Shown: positions 1-9,003, counted from the first letter of the stretch. The stretch is 64,000 bases of DNA from CAWBYL01 sp963793025 (GCA_963793025.1 CAWBYL010000009.1:248001-312000); one strand, 5' to 3'. A program made the numbers and translations. The notes: generated by a model not told the origin, from the sequence alone.

Positions 1-161
1 CGGGTCGTCGTGGTGATCGGGGCGCCGAGCGAGCTGAAGTCACAGGTGAACTCGTCGCACAGCACCGACCGGGGCAGCTCGTCCCAGTTCTTCGTGTCCG
101 CCATGGTGGCGTAGCGGCTCATGAGCTCCACGAGCTCATCACGGTCGAGTGGTTCGGTCAT
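1..161 (-). CDS. SnoaL-like / NTF2-fold protein, partial at window edge
   Basis: The visible 53 codons begin at an ATG read leftward from position 161 and run off the window, so the C-terminus is missing. The N-terminus (MTEPLDRDELVELMSRYATM, then ADTKNWDEL) has the pattern of SnoaL-like proteins: an N-terminal helix with a Tyr, followed by a D-x-x-x-W-D-x-L turn and a short strand. The family folds as an alpha+beta cone and includes polyketide cyclases, dehydratases and many unassigned proteins, so no reaction can be named. It is divergent from the methyltransferase at 382. The family call rests only on the N-terminal third. Confidence 0.6.
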   Translation of the reverse strand, partial: MTEPLDRDELVELMSRYATMADTKNWDELPRSVLCDEFTCDFSSLGAPITTTT

Positions 162-381
162 CGCTGTCTCCGTTTGCTCGGGGCCATCCGGCCCGACACC
201 TCCTGCATCGTGCCCTCCGACCACCGCCGGAGGCTTCCCCGCCAGGCCGCAGGGCCCTCGGCGAGTCATCCGAGGACAGCGTGGCCAGTCTCGCCGGTGG
301 GGAGCCGGGCCCGAGTTGGAACCGTGTCGAGCGCCCAGGCGTACGGTCGCGGTTGCGGGACGACGAGATCGGGAGGTCCGC

Positions 382-1224
382 ATGCCGAGCGCAGAAGAGG
401 TTCGGGAGGGTCAGCGCGCGACGTGGGCGGGGCTGTCGGCCAGCTGGGACAAGTGGGACCACCTGATCACGAAGCAGCTGGGCCCGGTCGGCGCGGCGAT
501 GATCGAGAGCCTCGGCATCGTTGACGGTCAGCGGCACCTCGACATCGCTTCGGGGACGGGCGAGCCCGGCCTCAGCATCGCTCGCCTCGCACCGCACGGA
601 CGCGTCGTCCTCACGGATCTCGCGCCGGAGATGTTGGACGTAGCCGCGCGGCGAGCCGACGCGCAGGGGATCACGAACGTCGAGACGAAGGTGTGCAGCG
701 CGGACGGCCTGCCCTTCGACGACGCCACGTTCGACAGCGTCTCTGTCCGTTTCGGCTACATGTTCTTCCCGGACGGCGCCAAAGCGACGGCTGAGCTCGC
801 CCGGGTGCTGAAGCCGGGCGGTCGCGTCTGCGCCGCGGTGTGGGTCAGGCCCGAGGACAACCCGTGGACGACGATCCCCATGCGGGCCATCGCGGCCGAG
901 GCGACCCTCGCCCCCACCGACCCGGATGGACCCAGCATGTTCCGGTGCGCGGCGCCGCGGTACGTCAGTGATCTCTACGCAGCCCAGGATCTGCACGACA
1001 TCGCCGAATGGGAGGTCGACCTCGAGCTCGTGACCTCGTCACCGGCGCAGTACTGGGAGATGATCAGCGAGCACGTGTCGCTCGCCGTCGCTGCGCTCGC
1101 TCGGGTCGCCCCGGCAACCCGCGAGCGCATCGCGGCCACCGTCATGGCCGAGGTGAGCACCTACGAATCGAGCGGCACGGTCCGGGTCCCTGGCGTGGCC
1201 CGCTGCATCGTGGGAACGAAGTGA
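382..1224 (+). CDS. class I SAM-dependent methyltransferase (UbiE/COQ5-like)
   Basis: A 280-residue predicted cytoplasmic methyltransferase. The SAM-binding motif I is LDIASGTGEPGLS near residue 55. An acidic motif II region (VVLTDLAPEMLDVA) and a post-motif FGYMFFPDGAKATAEL, followed by RVLKPGGRV, give the usual UbiE-type order. The frame stays open upstream to 121, but that stretch is Arg/Ser/Pro-rich shadow sequence. The ATG at 382 is chosen because GGGAGG lies 6-9 nt before it and the protein then starts in the normal family place (EEVREGQRATWAGLSASWD). The substrate cannot be told. It stands alone, divergent from the SnoaL-like gene. Confidence 0.85.
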   Translation: MPSAEEVREGQRATWAGLSASWDKWDHLITKQLGPVGAAMIESLGIVDGQRHLDIASGTGEPGLSIARLAPHGRVVLTDLAPEMLDVAARRADAQGITNVETKVCSADGLPFDDATFDSVSVRFGYMFFPDGAKATAELARVLKPGGRVCAAVWVRPEDNPWTTIPMRAIAAEATLAPTDPDGPSMFRCAAPRYVSDLYAAQDLHDIAEWEVDLELVTSSPAQYWEMISEHVSLAVAALARVAPATRERIAATVMAEVSTYESSGTVRVPGVARCIVGTK

Positions 1225-1385
1225 GGCACCACCGGAGAGGACCGGACGGCCTCGGTCTGTGCACAGCCGGGAGCCGTTAACCCCATTCAAGTCACAGGGT
1301 TGTACCTCTTCCTCCTCACAGGGGACCGCTCCTACGGTTGGGCGGCGAGCCGGAGACGCGGCCATCGCACGATGAGGGAGCAGCC

Positions 1386-1622
1386 ATGACCGCATACGAG
1401 ATCACCCTGAGGGACCAGACCGTCCAGCGCATCGAACGGGCCGACGCCTACGCGCAGGAGGGGCAGCTGACGACGTTCTTCCGAACCGGCTCGCAGCGCC
1501 AGGTCGTCGACTGCTGGAGCATCCGCCTGGCCAGCATCCGGACCTCGGAGATCCTCGTGGTGCGCCGCATGGAGGACGAGCCCGGCACGTCCTCCGTCAC
1601 CGAACTGCCTCTCGCCGTCTGA
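1386..1622 (+). CDS. small conserved-looking protein of unknown function (78 aa)
   Basis: This short open frame starts at ATG 1386 behind a GAGGGAG ribosome binding site, and its coding character is plausible. The product (MTAYEITLRDQTVQRIERAD, then a strand-rich middle and a C-terminal SEILVVRRMED) looks like a small soluble alpha/beta protein with no signal peptide or membrane segment. I recognise no family. An upstream in-frame ATG-less extension to 1338 is not supported by a binding site. The 72-bp repeat array begins about 20 bp after its stop codon. Confidence 0.6.
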   Translation: MTAYEITLRDQTVQRIERADAYAQEGQLTTFFRTGSQRQVVDCWSIRLASIRTSEILVVRRMEDEPGTSSVTELPLAV

Positions 1623-1642
1623 TCTGCCAGGCCGCGCCGGCG

Positions 1643-1957
1643 GGCCGACGGCGAAGCCGACGCAGCTCCAGTCAGGTCGCGGAGCCGCCAGGCGCAGCGA
1701 CGAGGGGGCGTGGGGGCCGACGGCGAAGCCGACGCAGCTCCAGTCAGGTCGCGGAGCCGCCAGGCGCAGCGACGAGGGGGCGTGCGGGCCGACGGCGAAG
1801 CCGACGCAGCTCCAGTGAGGTCGCGGAGCCGCCAGGCGCAGCGACGAGGGGGCGTGGGGGCCGACGGCGAAGCCGACGCAGCTCCAGTGAGGTCGCGGAG
1901 CCGCCAGGCGCAGCGACGAGGGGGCGTGCGGGCCGACGGCGAAGCCGACGCAGCTCC
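1643..1957. repeat. 72-bp tandem repeat, four full copies plus a partial fifth
   Basis: Copies begin with GGCCGACGGCGAAGCCGACG at 1643, 1715, 1787, 1859 and 1931, so the period is exactly 72 bp. The last copy breaks off after about 27 bp. Copies differ at only a few positions (CAGTCAGG in the first two, CAGTGAGG in the next two; GTGGGG alternating with GTGCGG). Each unit contains a small CGGC-GAA-GCCG hairpin. The 346-bp gap between convergent genes (1623-1968) is almost entirely this array. Because 72 is divisible by three and the unit lacks stops in several frames, long spurious reading frames appear on both strands. I read it as a non-coding minisatellite. Confidence 0.9.
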
Positions 1958-1968
1958 GCTGCGAAATG

Positions 1969-3084
1969 TCACGGGACGTAGGCGCCGAGCCAGGCCAGCG
2001 AGGTGAGGGCGACGGTGCCACCGGCGAGGACCATGCCGAGGACCCGGTCGACGCGCGGGTCCTTGGCCGCGACGGCGAGGCTGAGGACCAGAGGAAAGGC
2101 GTTGAGCCCGTAGCGCTCGAGGGAGTTGAGGTTCTCGGCGCCGAGCGCGGCGAGCAGCACCAGGGCGGCGAAGGCGCCGTAGGAGGCGGGCCACCACCGG
2201 AACGTCAGCACGAGCAGCACCACGAACGCGATGGCGAACGGTACGTGGAGCCCGTCGGCGAACCGCTCGGGCCCGATCATCTGGTGAAGCCCTTCCCAGA
2301 TGCGGCTGACCGGGTTCATGCTGTCGCCCCGCAGGGGGCTCTGGACGGTGAAGGGCAGCCACATGTCGCCGAACACGTGGCCCACCCAGGCCAGGTAGGC
2401 GCCGGTGCCCACGACCGGCGCCGCCACCGCCACCAGTCCCTGCATGCGCTCGTCGCGGTCGGCCCGCCGCCACACGCGGCCCAGCTCGATGGCCGCGGGC
2501 ACGGCGAGGACCAGGCCGAGAGGCCGGCTCGCCCCGGCGACCACGCCGGCGGCCGCCGCCCACCACCAGTGCCGGCTGCGGATACCCCAGAACACCACGA
2601 CGGCGGCGAGGATCCACACCGCCTCGGCGTAGGCCCAGGCGAGCACGAAGGCGCCCGGGAAGAGCACGAGGTACCACACCGCCCGGTCGGCCAGCGCGGC
2701 GTTGCCCCGCTCGAAGCGAACGAGGCGCCGGATGGCCACGGCCAGCGCGAGGGACGCCACGTTGGCGATGATCACCAGCGCCACGTCGGTGCGCCCCGCC
2801 GTGACCAGGGCGAAGCCCCGACCGAGCAGCGGGAAGAGGGGGAAGAAGCGGAGGCCTTCCTGGGGAAGGGCCGAATAGCCGTTGCTGGCGATGTCGCGGT
2901 ACCAGGTGCCGTCCCAGGCCACGAGCCCTTCGGTCAAGGCAGTGGGTCGGGACCCTGACACCAGCTTGTCGGCCGCCGCCACCGCCACCACGTAGCCGGC
3001 CACCATCAGGGCCCGCGCGGTGAGCCACGGGACGATCACCGCACGGAGGTCGTCGCCCATGGCCCGGCTGCGGCTGGTGGTCAT
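1969..3084 (-). CDS. GT-C membrane mannosyltransferase, PIG-V-like
   Basis: A 371-residue polytopic membrane protein with roughly nine hydrophobic segments. The signature LVAWDGTWYRDIASNGY after the first membrane helix matches the first extracytoplasmic loop of PIG-V-like actinobacterial glycosyltransferases, where the acidic residue is catalytic. These enzymes use a polyprenyl-phosphate sugar on the outer membrane face. The frame is open upstream, but that part is shadow of the neighbouring gene. The start at 3084 (MTTSRSRAMGDD) gives a 16-bp gap to the upstream gene's stop; the ATG at 3060 is an alternative, and neither has a strong ribosome binding site. It is likely co-transcribed with the GT39-like gene upstream. 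Confidence 0.8.
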   Translation of the reverse strand: MTTSRSRAMGDDLRAVIVPWLTARALMVAGYVVAVAAADKLVSGSRPTALTEGLVAWDGTWYRDIASNGYSALPQEGLRFFPLFPLLGRGFALVTAGRTDVALVIIANVASLALAVAIRRLVRFERGNAALADRAVWYLVLFPGAFVLAWAYAEAVWILAAVVVFWGIRSRHWWWAAAAGVVAGASRPLGLVLAVPAAIELGRVWRRADRDERMQGLVAVAAPVVGTGAYLAWVGHVFGDMWLPFTVQSPLRGDSMNPVSRIWEGLHQMIGPERFADGLHVPFAIAFVVLLVLTFRWWPASYGAFAALVLLAALGAENLNSLERYGLNAFPLVLSLAVAAKDPRVDRVLGMVLAGGTVALTSLAWLGAYVP

Positions 3085-3100
3085 CGGGATGGGGAAGCCG

Positions 3101-4708
3101 TCAGCCGACCGGAGCGAAGTACAGGACGGACGCGTGCTCGAAGAAGCGGGCGCCGCCGTCTGCGACGATCTCCTGGGCCGGGCGGGACCGGGCGAGGAAG
3201 TCCACGACAGCCGGGCAGGCGTCGGTGAGTGTCTTGTAGTCACCGTTCCAGACGAGGAAGACCCCGCTCGAGGCGCCGGCCCGTTCGAGCACCTCGCGGG
3301 AGAAGGCGTCGGTGTCGGCGTTCTCGTTGCGGTCGCCGTAGTCGACCCAGTCGACCCGCTCGGGCCGGGCAAAGGTGGGGAAGACCACCTGCTCGACGTC
3401 GGCATCCAACTCGCGGCTCACGCCCGGGCCGAGCTGATCGGGGCAGTAGACGACGATGTCTCCGGGTTGGGCGACCTCGTCGATGGCGTCGGCGATCTGG
3501 CGCGCCTGGGTGCGTCCGTCGCGCACGTTGCTGAGGGCGCCGACGACGAGGGCCCCGCACAGCACGACCACCACCCCGAACCGGACCCACCGACCGAGGA
3601 ACCGGGTGAGCCCGCCGGCCACGAGCAGAGCCACGAACGGGAAGTACACCGATGCGTAACGCGTGGCGTAGGCGCTGCTCGAGACGAAGCCGGCCGCCGA
3701 ACCGATGAGGAAGGTGAGGGCCACGACGATGGCCTCGACGCGGAGCTGCGGACGCGTGCCCAGGTCGACGTCGATGTGGCGTCGGTCGACCCCTCGACCG
3801 AACACGGCCAGGAGGATGGCGATGGCGAGGAGGGTGCCGACCAGACCGGCGTCGGTGTAGATCCCGGCACCGAAGTCGGCGAGGGTGATGGGGATGGCGG
3901 CGGTGGGTCGGATGGGATCGGCCCACGGCGTGCCGGTGTGCGACGACTGGTAGAGCATCGACGGTAGCCACGGGAGGAACAGCACCCCACCCACCACGAG
4001 GGCACCGACCACCTTCAGCGCGACCCGGCGGGCGGTGGGGTCGGGCGCCTTCCAGACCTTCCACAGCACCACGAGACCCGTGGCGGCGAGCAGGTAGATG
4101 GCCCAGTAGTGCGTGTAGAGGAGCAGGGCGGTGATCACCGCGATGCCGGCGAGACGCAGGAGATCGCTCCGCCCCCGGCGCAGGACGTCGTCGGCCAGCA
4201 GGTAGCCGGCCAGCACCAGCATCATGATCATGGAGTACATGCGGGTCTCGGTGGAGTACCGCACGGCGAAGGGCGACAGGGCCACCACGGCGGTGACGAT
4301 CCAGGCGAGGGTGGGGCCGCCGCGGCGGCGACCGACCAGCCAGGCCAGAGGGAGAGCGAGCACCCCGAACACGCCGGACAGGGCCCGTACGGCGAAGTCG
4401 CTGGTGCCGAACAGCTCCATCCAGCCGTGCAGCAGGTAGTAGTAGAGCGGCGGGTGCCCGTCGTGGCGGAGCCAGCTGCCGATCTCGCCCACCGGGAGGG
4501 CGGCGATGTTCACGGAGAGCGCCTCGTCCAACCAGAGCGCCGAGAGGGTCACGAAGCGCAGCACGACCCCGACGACGAGGGCGACGACGCCGAGGGCGAC
4601 GATCTCGGGCCGGGCGGGGACCCACGGTGCCTGCTCGGATGTGGGTTCGGCGCCGGGGGGCGGCAGGGCGGAGGGATCTTCGTCGACCCCCCGGTCAGTG
4701 ACGTGCAT
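3101..4708 (-). CDS. glycosyltransferase family 39 / ArnT-like membrane protein
   Basis: A 535-residue integral membrane protein. After the first membrane helix (about residue 35) it carries LWLDEALSVNIAALP and then HDGHPPLYYYLLHGW, which matches the first periplasmic loop of PMT/ArnT-type GT-C enzymes (LDEA with a following HPPLYY). Many hydrophobic helices follow, and a soluble C-terminal part of about 130 residues contains VVYCPDQLGPGV. These enzymes move sugars from polyprenyl phosphate donors to envelope acceptors. The start at 4708 is chosen over an upstream extension because a TAGTGT hexamer sits 8 nt before this ATG, suggesting a leaderless message. It is divergent from the flavoprotein at 4816. 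Confidence 0.82.
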   Translation of the reverse strand: MHVTDRGVDEDPSALPPPGAEPTSEQAPWVPARPEIVALGVVALVVGVVLRFVTLSALWLDEALSVNIAALPVGEIGSWLRHDGHPPLYYYLLHGWMELFGTSDFAVRALSGVFGVLALPLAWLVGRRRGGPTLAWIVTAVVALSPFAVRYSTETRMYSMIMMLVLAGYLLADDVLRRGRSDLLRLAGIAVITALLLYTHYWAIYLLAATGLVVLWKVWKAPDPTARRVALKVVGALVVGGVLFLPWLPSMLYQSSHTGTPWADPIRPTAAIPITLADFGAGIYTDAGLVGTLLAIAILLAVFGRGVDRRHIDVDLGTRPQLRVEAIVVALTFLIGSAAGFVSSSAYATRYASVYFPFVALLVAGGLTRFLGRWVRFGVVVVLCGALVVGALSNVRDGRTQARQIADAIDEVAQPGDIVVYCPDQLGPGVSRELDADVEQVVFPTFARPERVDWVDYGDRNENADTDAFSREVLERAGASSGVFLVWNGDYKTLTDACPAVVDFLARSRPAQEIVADGGARFFEHASVLYFAPVG

Positions 4709-4716
4709 GGAGGCGG

Positions 4717-4722
4717 ACACTA
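4717..4722 (-). promoter_or_regulatory. putative -10 element of a leaderless start (TAGTGT)
   Basis: Read on the minus strand, TAGTGT lies 8 nt before the ATG at 4708 of the GT39-like gene, and no ribosome binding site is present. The spacing puts the transcript start at or next to the ATG. No clear -35 box is visible. Confidence 0.4.
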
Positions 4723-4815
4723 CCGCCGGCCGGGCTCGGGTCCCGGCACCGCCAGTGGGGCCGCGCGGGTCGGCTTCACTACACTCGCCGAGGTCCCTGA
4801 GCCGAAAGTGACACG

Positions 4816-6435
4816 ATGACCCCACCTGCCGAGCCCTCCGACACCGCTTCCGCCGCACCGCAGGTCGTGGTGATCGGTGCCGGGCCTGCTGGCCTCACCG
4901 CCGCCTACGAGCTGGCCAAGCACGACGTGAGCAGCACCGTGCTCGAGTCCGATGACATGGTCGGCGGCATCTCGCGCACGGTGGAGCGCGACGGCTGGCG
5001 GTTCGACCTCGGTGGCCACCGCTTCTTCACCAAGGTCCAGCCCGTCGAGGACTTCTGGCACGAGATCCTCCCTGACGAGGACTTCCTGCAGCGGCCTCGG
5101 ATGAGCCGCATCTACTACGACGGCAAGTTCTTCGACTACCCCCTCAAGGCCTCCAACGCCCTCAAGAACCTGGGCATCGGCGAGGCGGTCCTCTGCGTGC
5201 TCTCGTACTTCTGGGCGCGCGTCGCCGGCATGGCCCTCTCGGCCCTCGGTCGCCCCCGGGGCGACGACAGCCTCGAGGACTGGATCACCGCCCGCTTCGG
5301 CAAGCGCCTCTACAAGCACTTCTTCAAGACCTACAACGAGAAGCTCTGGGGCGTCTCGGCCAGCCAGATCCAGGCCGACTGGGCAGCCCAGCGCATCAAG
5401 AACATGTCGCTGTGGAACGCCGGGGTGAACGCCATCCTCGACTCGCTGCCGAAGTCCCTGTCGTTCCTCAAGAAGGGCAAGGCCACCGACATCACCTCCC
5501 TCATCGAGGAGTTCCAGTACCCGAAGTACGGCCCCGGGATGATGTGGGAGGTCTGTCGCGACAAGGTCGAGGCTTCCGGCTCGAAGGTCCTCATGGAGAC
5601 CAAGGCGGTCAAGATCCGACACGAGGACGACCGCGCCGTCGCGGTGGTCGCCGAACACGCCGGGGTCGAGACCGAGTACCCGTGCACCGACGTCATCTCG
5701 TCGATGCCCATGTCCCATCTGCTGTTGGCCATGGACCCGCCGCCCCCGGCCGAGGTGCTGGCCGCGGCGCGAGATCTCCGCTACCGGGACTTCCTCACCG
5801 TCGCTCTGGTCGTGCCCGAGGAGGGGATCTTCCCCGACAACTGGATCTACATCCACGCCCCCGAGGTCAAGGTCGGGCGCATCCAGAACTTCGGCTCGTG
5901 GTCGCCCTACCTCGTCAAGGAGGGTCGCACCTGCCTCGGCATGGAGTACTTCGTGTTCGAAGGCGACGAGACCTGGGCGATGACCGACGAGGATCTCGTC
6001 GCCCTGGCCACCACCGAGCTGGGCAAGATCGGGCTCGTGCCGGCGTCGGCCGTCGAGGCCGGCTACGTGGTGCGGGTACCCAAGGCGTACCCGTTCTACG
6101 ACGACCGCTACAAGGCGAACGTGCAGCGCATGCGCGACTGGCTGGCCGACTGCGCCCCCAACGTGCACCCCGTGGGTCGCAACGGCATGCACCGGTACAA
6201 CAACCAGGACCACTCGATGTACACGGCGATGCTCTCGGTCGAGAACATCGTGGCCAACACGAGGTACGACGTGTGGGAGGTGAACGTCGAGGAGGAGTAC
6301 CACGAGGAGAAGGCTCCCGCCATCGGCGCCACCGACGAAGGGGCGATCGGCGACAAGGGAACCGGACGTGACGCCCCGGTCATCGCCCGCGAGGCCTACG
6401 GCCCGGAGCACCCCGTCAACCGGCCCGGCACCTGA
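4816..6435 (+). CDS. NAD(P)/FAD-dependent oxidoreductase, UDP-galactopyranose-mutase-like
   Basis: A 539-residue flavoprotein. The Rossmann dinucleotide site is VVVIGAGPAGLTAAYEL at about residues 16-32, followed by the acidic end LESDDMVGG and by WRFDLGGHRFFTK, the typical GG-doublet region of amine-oxidase/UGM-like proteins. The C-terminal part (VGRNGMHRYNNQDHSMYTAM) closes the FAD site. The family is widespread in actinobacteria beside glycosyltransferases. It resembles UDP-galactopyranose mutase and protoporphyrinogen-oxidase-like proteins but is not clearly either. It is followed after 10 bp by a GT4 gene, so a role in building an envelope polysaccharide is inferred from context. Confidence 0.82.
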   Translation: MTPPAEPSDTASAAPQVVVIGAGPAGLTAAYELAKHDVSSTVLESDDMVGGISRTVERDGWRFDLGGHRFFTKVQPVEDFWHEILPDEDFLQRPRMSRIYYDGKFFDYPLKASNALKNLGIGEAVLCVLSYFWARVAGMALSALGRPRGDDSLEDWITARFGKRLYKHFFKTYNEKLWGVSASQIQADWAAQRIKNMSLWNAGVNAILDSLPKSLSFLKKGKATDITSLIEEFQYPKYGPGMMWEVCRDKVEASGSKVLMETKAVKIRHEDDRAVAVVAEHAGVETEYPCTDVISSMPMSHLLLAMDPPPPAEVLAAARDLRYRDFLTVALVVPEEGIFPDNWIYIHAPEVKVGRIQNFGSWSPYLVKEGRTCLGMEYFVFEGDETWAMTDEDLVALATTELGKIGLVPASAVEAGYVVRVPKAYPFYDDRYKANVQRMRDWLADCAPNVHPVGRNGMHRYNNQDHSMYTAMLSVENIVANTRYDVWEVNVEEEYHEEKAPAIGATDEGAIGDKGTGRDAPVIAREAYGPEHPVNRPGT

Positions 6436-6445
6436 GCCCACAACG

Positions 6446-7627
6446 GTGACCGGGGGGGACACAGCCAGCTCGTCGCAGCTGGCCGCTCTGGCCGCCGAGG
6501 CCGGACTGAAGAAGATCCACGTGATGGCGTGGCGCGACCTGGTCGACATCGAAGCGGGCGGATCCGAGGTCCACGCCGCCAAGATCATGGCGCTGTGGGC
6601 CGAGGCCGGCCTCGACCTCACCATGTGCACGTCCTACGCCCAGGGCCACCCCTACGAAGGCACGCGGGACGGCTACCGGATCATCCGGAAGCACGGCCGC
6701 TTCATGGTGTTCCCCACCGCCGTCGTGAGCGAGCTGACCGGCGGCCACGGCCCCCGTGACGGCCTGGTGGAGATCTGGAACGGCGTGCCCTTCCTGTCCC
6801 CTCTCTGGGCGAGGGGCCCGCGCATCGCGTGGGTCCACCACGTTCATCGAGACATGTGGGACATGGTCCTCGAGCCGAAGCTGGCCAGAGCCGGGAAGTT
6901 CTTCGAACGCCGGATCGCTCCGCCCCTGTATCGCCGGACCCCGGTCGTGACGCTCTCGCAGTCGTCGCGGCGGGAGCTGATCGAGTACCTCGGTCTACGC
7001 CCGGATCAGGTCACGGTGGTACCGCCCGGCATCGACGAGCGCTTCTCCCCCGCCGGCACGAAGAGCGAGGTGCCCCTCGTCGTCGCCGTCGGTCGCCTCA
7101 TGCCCTCCAAGCGGTTCGACGAGTTGGTGCGCGTCGCCGCCGAGACCCGGCTCGACGTTCCCGACCTCCAACTGGTCATCGTGGGCGACGGCTACGAGCG
7201 GCCGGTCCTGGAGGCTCAGGTGGCCGCCCTGGGCGCGGGCTCGTGGGTGCGAATCGCCGGCAAGGTGTCCGACGAGGAGCTGCTGTCGCTCTACCGGCGG
7301 GCCTGGGTGGTGGCCAGCACCTCGATCGCCGAGGGATGGGGCATGACCCTGACCGAGGCGGCCGCCTGCGGCACCCCGTCGGTGGCCACCGACATCGCCG
7401 GACACCGCGACTCGGTCGCCCGGGACGTCTCGGGCATCCTCGCCACCGACTCCCGCGGCCTGGTGCGGGCCCTCACGGCGACGTTGTCGGACCCGGTGCT
7501 GCGCAACGAGCTCTCGCTCGGCGCCCTGGCCCACGCCGCCACCCTCACCTGGCAGCGAGCAGCCATGGACGCCTTCACCCCTCTGGCCCTCGACGCCATC
7601 CGCCGCCAGCGCAGGAGATCCCGATGA
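6446..7627 (+). CDS. glycosyltransferase family 4 protein
   Basis: A 393-residue GT-B glycosyltransferase with no membrane segment. The N-terminal acceptor domain has AGGSEVHAAKIMALWAEAG. The donor domain has VTVVPPGIDERFSP, then VAVGRLMPSKRFDEL and EGWGMTLTEAAACGTPSVA, the E-x7-E motif that binds the nucleotide sugar. The start is uncertain. GTG 6446 follows the previous stop by 10 bp and is preferred; the frame is open back to an ATG at 6368 inside the upstream gene. Its stop overlaps the start of the next gene (ATGA), so 4816-8955 looks like one operon for envelope glycan synthesis. Confidence 0.85.
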   Translation: MTGGDTASSSQLAALAAEAGLKKIHVMAWRDLVDIEAGGSEVHAAKIMALWAEAGLDLTMCTSYAQGHPYEGTRDGYRIIRKHGRFMVFPTAVVSELTGGHGPRDGLVEIWNGVPFLSPLWARGPRIAWVHHVHRDMWDMVLEPKLARAGKFFERRIAPPLYRRTPVVTLSQSSRRELIEYLGLRPDQVTVVPPGIDERFSPAGTKSEVPLVVAVGRLMPSKRFDELVRVAAETRLDVPDLQLVIVGDGYERPVLEAQVAALGAGSWVRIAGKVSDEELLSLYRRAWVVASTSIAEGWGMTLTEAAACGTPSVATDIAGHRDSVARDVSGILATDSRGLVRALTATLSDPVLRNELSLGALAHAATLTWQRAAMDAFTPLALDAIRRQRRRSR

Positions 7628-8307
7628 CCGCACCTCCCGTCGTGTTGATCCACGGCTTCGCCACCTCTGCGGCCCGCACCTGGGGCGACAACGGATGGCT
7701 CGACCTTCTCGCCGACGGCGGGCGCGACGCCACCGCCCTCGACCTGCTGGGCCACGGAACGGCTCCCAGACCCACTGACCCCGCCGCCTACGAGCGCCTC
7801 GAGCTCGACCTGCTGGAGCGGCTGCCCGACGAGCCGGTGGACGCGATCGGCTTCAGCCTGGGTGCCCGCACCCTGCTCGCCCTGGCCGGAGAGCACCCGG
7901 AGCGCTTCCACTCCCTGGTCGTGGCGGGCGTGGGCCAGAACCTGTTCCGCGACGGTGAGGGACGAGGCGAGGGCATCGCCGCGGCGATCGAGGGCGCGCC
8001 CACCGACGACCCGACCATGCGGTACTTCGCCACCCTGGCGGAAGCGCCGGATCAGGACCCCGCCGCCCTCGCCGCGCTCATGCGCCGCCCGTCGGCGATG
8101 CCGATCACCGACGAGGGCCTGGCCCGTATCGCCTGTCCCGTACTGGTGGTTCTGGGGGACAAGGACTTCGCCGGTCCGGCCGATCCGCTGATGGAGAAGC
8201 TCCCGAACGCCCGGCTGGTCACCCTCCGCAACGTCGACCACTTCGCCACTCCGAAGGACTTCGGCTTCATCGATGCGGCGCTCGACTTCCTCGGCGCCAG
8301 TTCCTGA
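7624..8307 (+). CDS. alpha/beta-fold hydrolase
   Basis: A 227-residue alpha/beta hydrolase. The oxyanion strand is VVLIHGFATS near residue 5, the nucleophile elbow is GFSLGART (Ser about 77), and the acid and His sites are VLGDKDFAG and NVDHFATP near the C-terminus. The lid region is short, which fits a small esterase- or lipase-like enzyme. The substrate cannot be told. The start overlaps the previous stop by four bases (ATGA) and the next gene begins directly after its stop, so it is translationally coupled in the glycan operon. Confidence 0.82.
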   Translation: MTAPPVVLIHGFATSAARTWGDNGWLDLLADGGRDATALDLLGHGTAPRPTDPAAYERLELDLLERLPDEPVDAIGFSLGARTLLALAGEHPERFHSLVVAGVGQNLFRDGEGRGEGIAAAIEGAPTDDPTMRYFATLAEAPDQDPAALAALMRRPSAMPITDEGLARIACPVLVVLGDKDFAGPADPLMEKLPNARLVTLRNVDHFATPKDFGFIDAALDFLGASS

Positions 8308-8955
8308 GTGGCCGCCGACTTCGTGCTGGGCGTCGATCTCGACGGCGTGTGCGGTGATCACGCGGCTGCGTTCGGCCGGGTGGTCGCCGCGGACCGCCAG
8401 ATCGACCCCGGCGATCTCGTCGATCAGCAGACCTGGGACTTCTCCGAGTGGGACCTCACGCGCGAGGACTTCGAGCGCCTCCACCGCGCCGCCGTGCTCG
8501 AGCACCGGATGTTCCGCACCATGCCGGTCATCCCCGGAGCAGCCGAAGCGCTGTGGCGCCTCTCCGACGCCGGCGTGTGGATCCGGCTGATCACCCATCG
8601 GCTCTACGCCAACTGGGGCCATGCCATCGCCGTCGCCGACACCGTGGCCTGGCTCGACGAGCACTCGATCCCGTACCGAGATCTCTGCTTCCTGGGCGAC
8701 AAGCCCCAGGTCGAGGCGGACGCCTACGTGGACGACGCCCCCCACAACGTCGAGGCCCTGCGGGCCACCGGGGCCGACGTCCTCGTCTTCAGCCAGTCCT
8801 ACAACCTGCACGTCGCCGGACCTCGCGCCGCCGGGTGGAGCGACGTCGAGGAGTGGGTGCTCGCCCGGATGGCCGCCGGTGGCCGCTCGGTGCAGGCCTC
8901 GATGCCTCTCGACGGCGGGGCGAGAGGTCGGCTCCGCCTCGATCGGGAACGGTGA
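8308..8955 (+). CDS. HAD-superfamily 5'(3')-deoxyribonucleotidase-like protein
   Basis: A 215-residue HAD-type phosphatase candidate beginning at GTG immediately after the preceding stop codon. Motif I is LGVDLDGVCGDH (nucleophile Asp and acid/base Asp at about residues 9 and 11). Motif II is the Thr in RLITHRLY, and the loop-4 acids are in AYVDDAPHNVEAL. This set, with a short helical cap, matches the NT5C/5' nucleotidase family, which dephosphorylates nucleoside monophosphates. Related proteins of unknown substrate also occur, so the nucleotide substrate is a family-based guess. It is the last gene of the 4816-8955 operon. Confidence 0.72.
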   Translation: MAADFVLGVDLDGVCGDHAAAFGRVVAADRQIDPGDLVDQQTWDFSEWDLTREDFERLHRAAVLEHRMFRTMPVIPGAAEALWRLSDAGVWIRLITHRLYANWGHAIAVADTVAWLDEHSIPYRDLCFLGDKPQVEADAYVDDAPHNVEALRATGADVLVFSQSYNLHVAGPRAAGWSDVEEWVLARMAAGGRSVQASMPLDGGARGRLRLDRER

Positions 8956-8997
8956 GGGCCATCCGTCCCGGGTGACGGGCCGCTGGCGGTGCGCCGG

Positions 8998-9003
8998 TAC
9001 GGT
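8998..9003 (+). promoter_or_regulatory. putative -10 element of a leaderless start (TACGGT)
   Basis: TACGGT lies 6 nt before the ATG at 9010, with no purine-rich ribosome binding site between them. This is the same arrangement as at several other starts in the window. Confidence 0.4.

Noticed and set aside
1643..1957. CRISPR-like direct repeats
   Set aside because: The units are contiguous 72-bp tandem copies without variable spacers, and no cas gene is near.
1643..2021. Repeat-containing protein coded by the minisatellite
   Set aside because: Open frames exist on both strands simply because the period is divisible by three; none has a credible start site or ribosome binding site.
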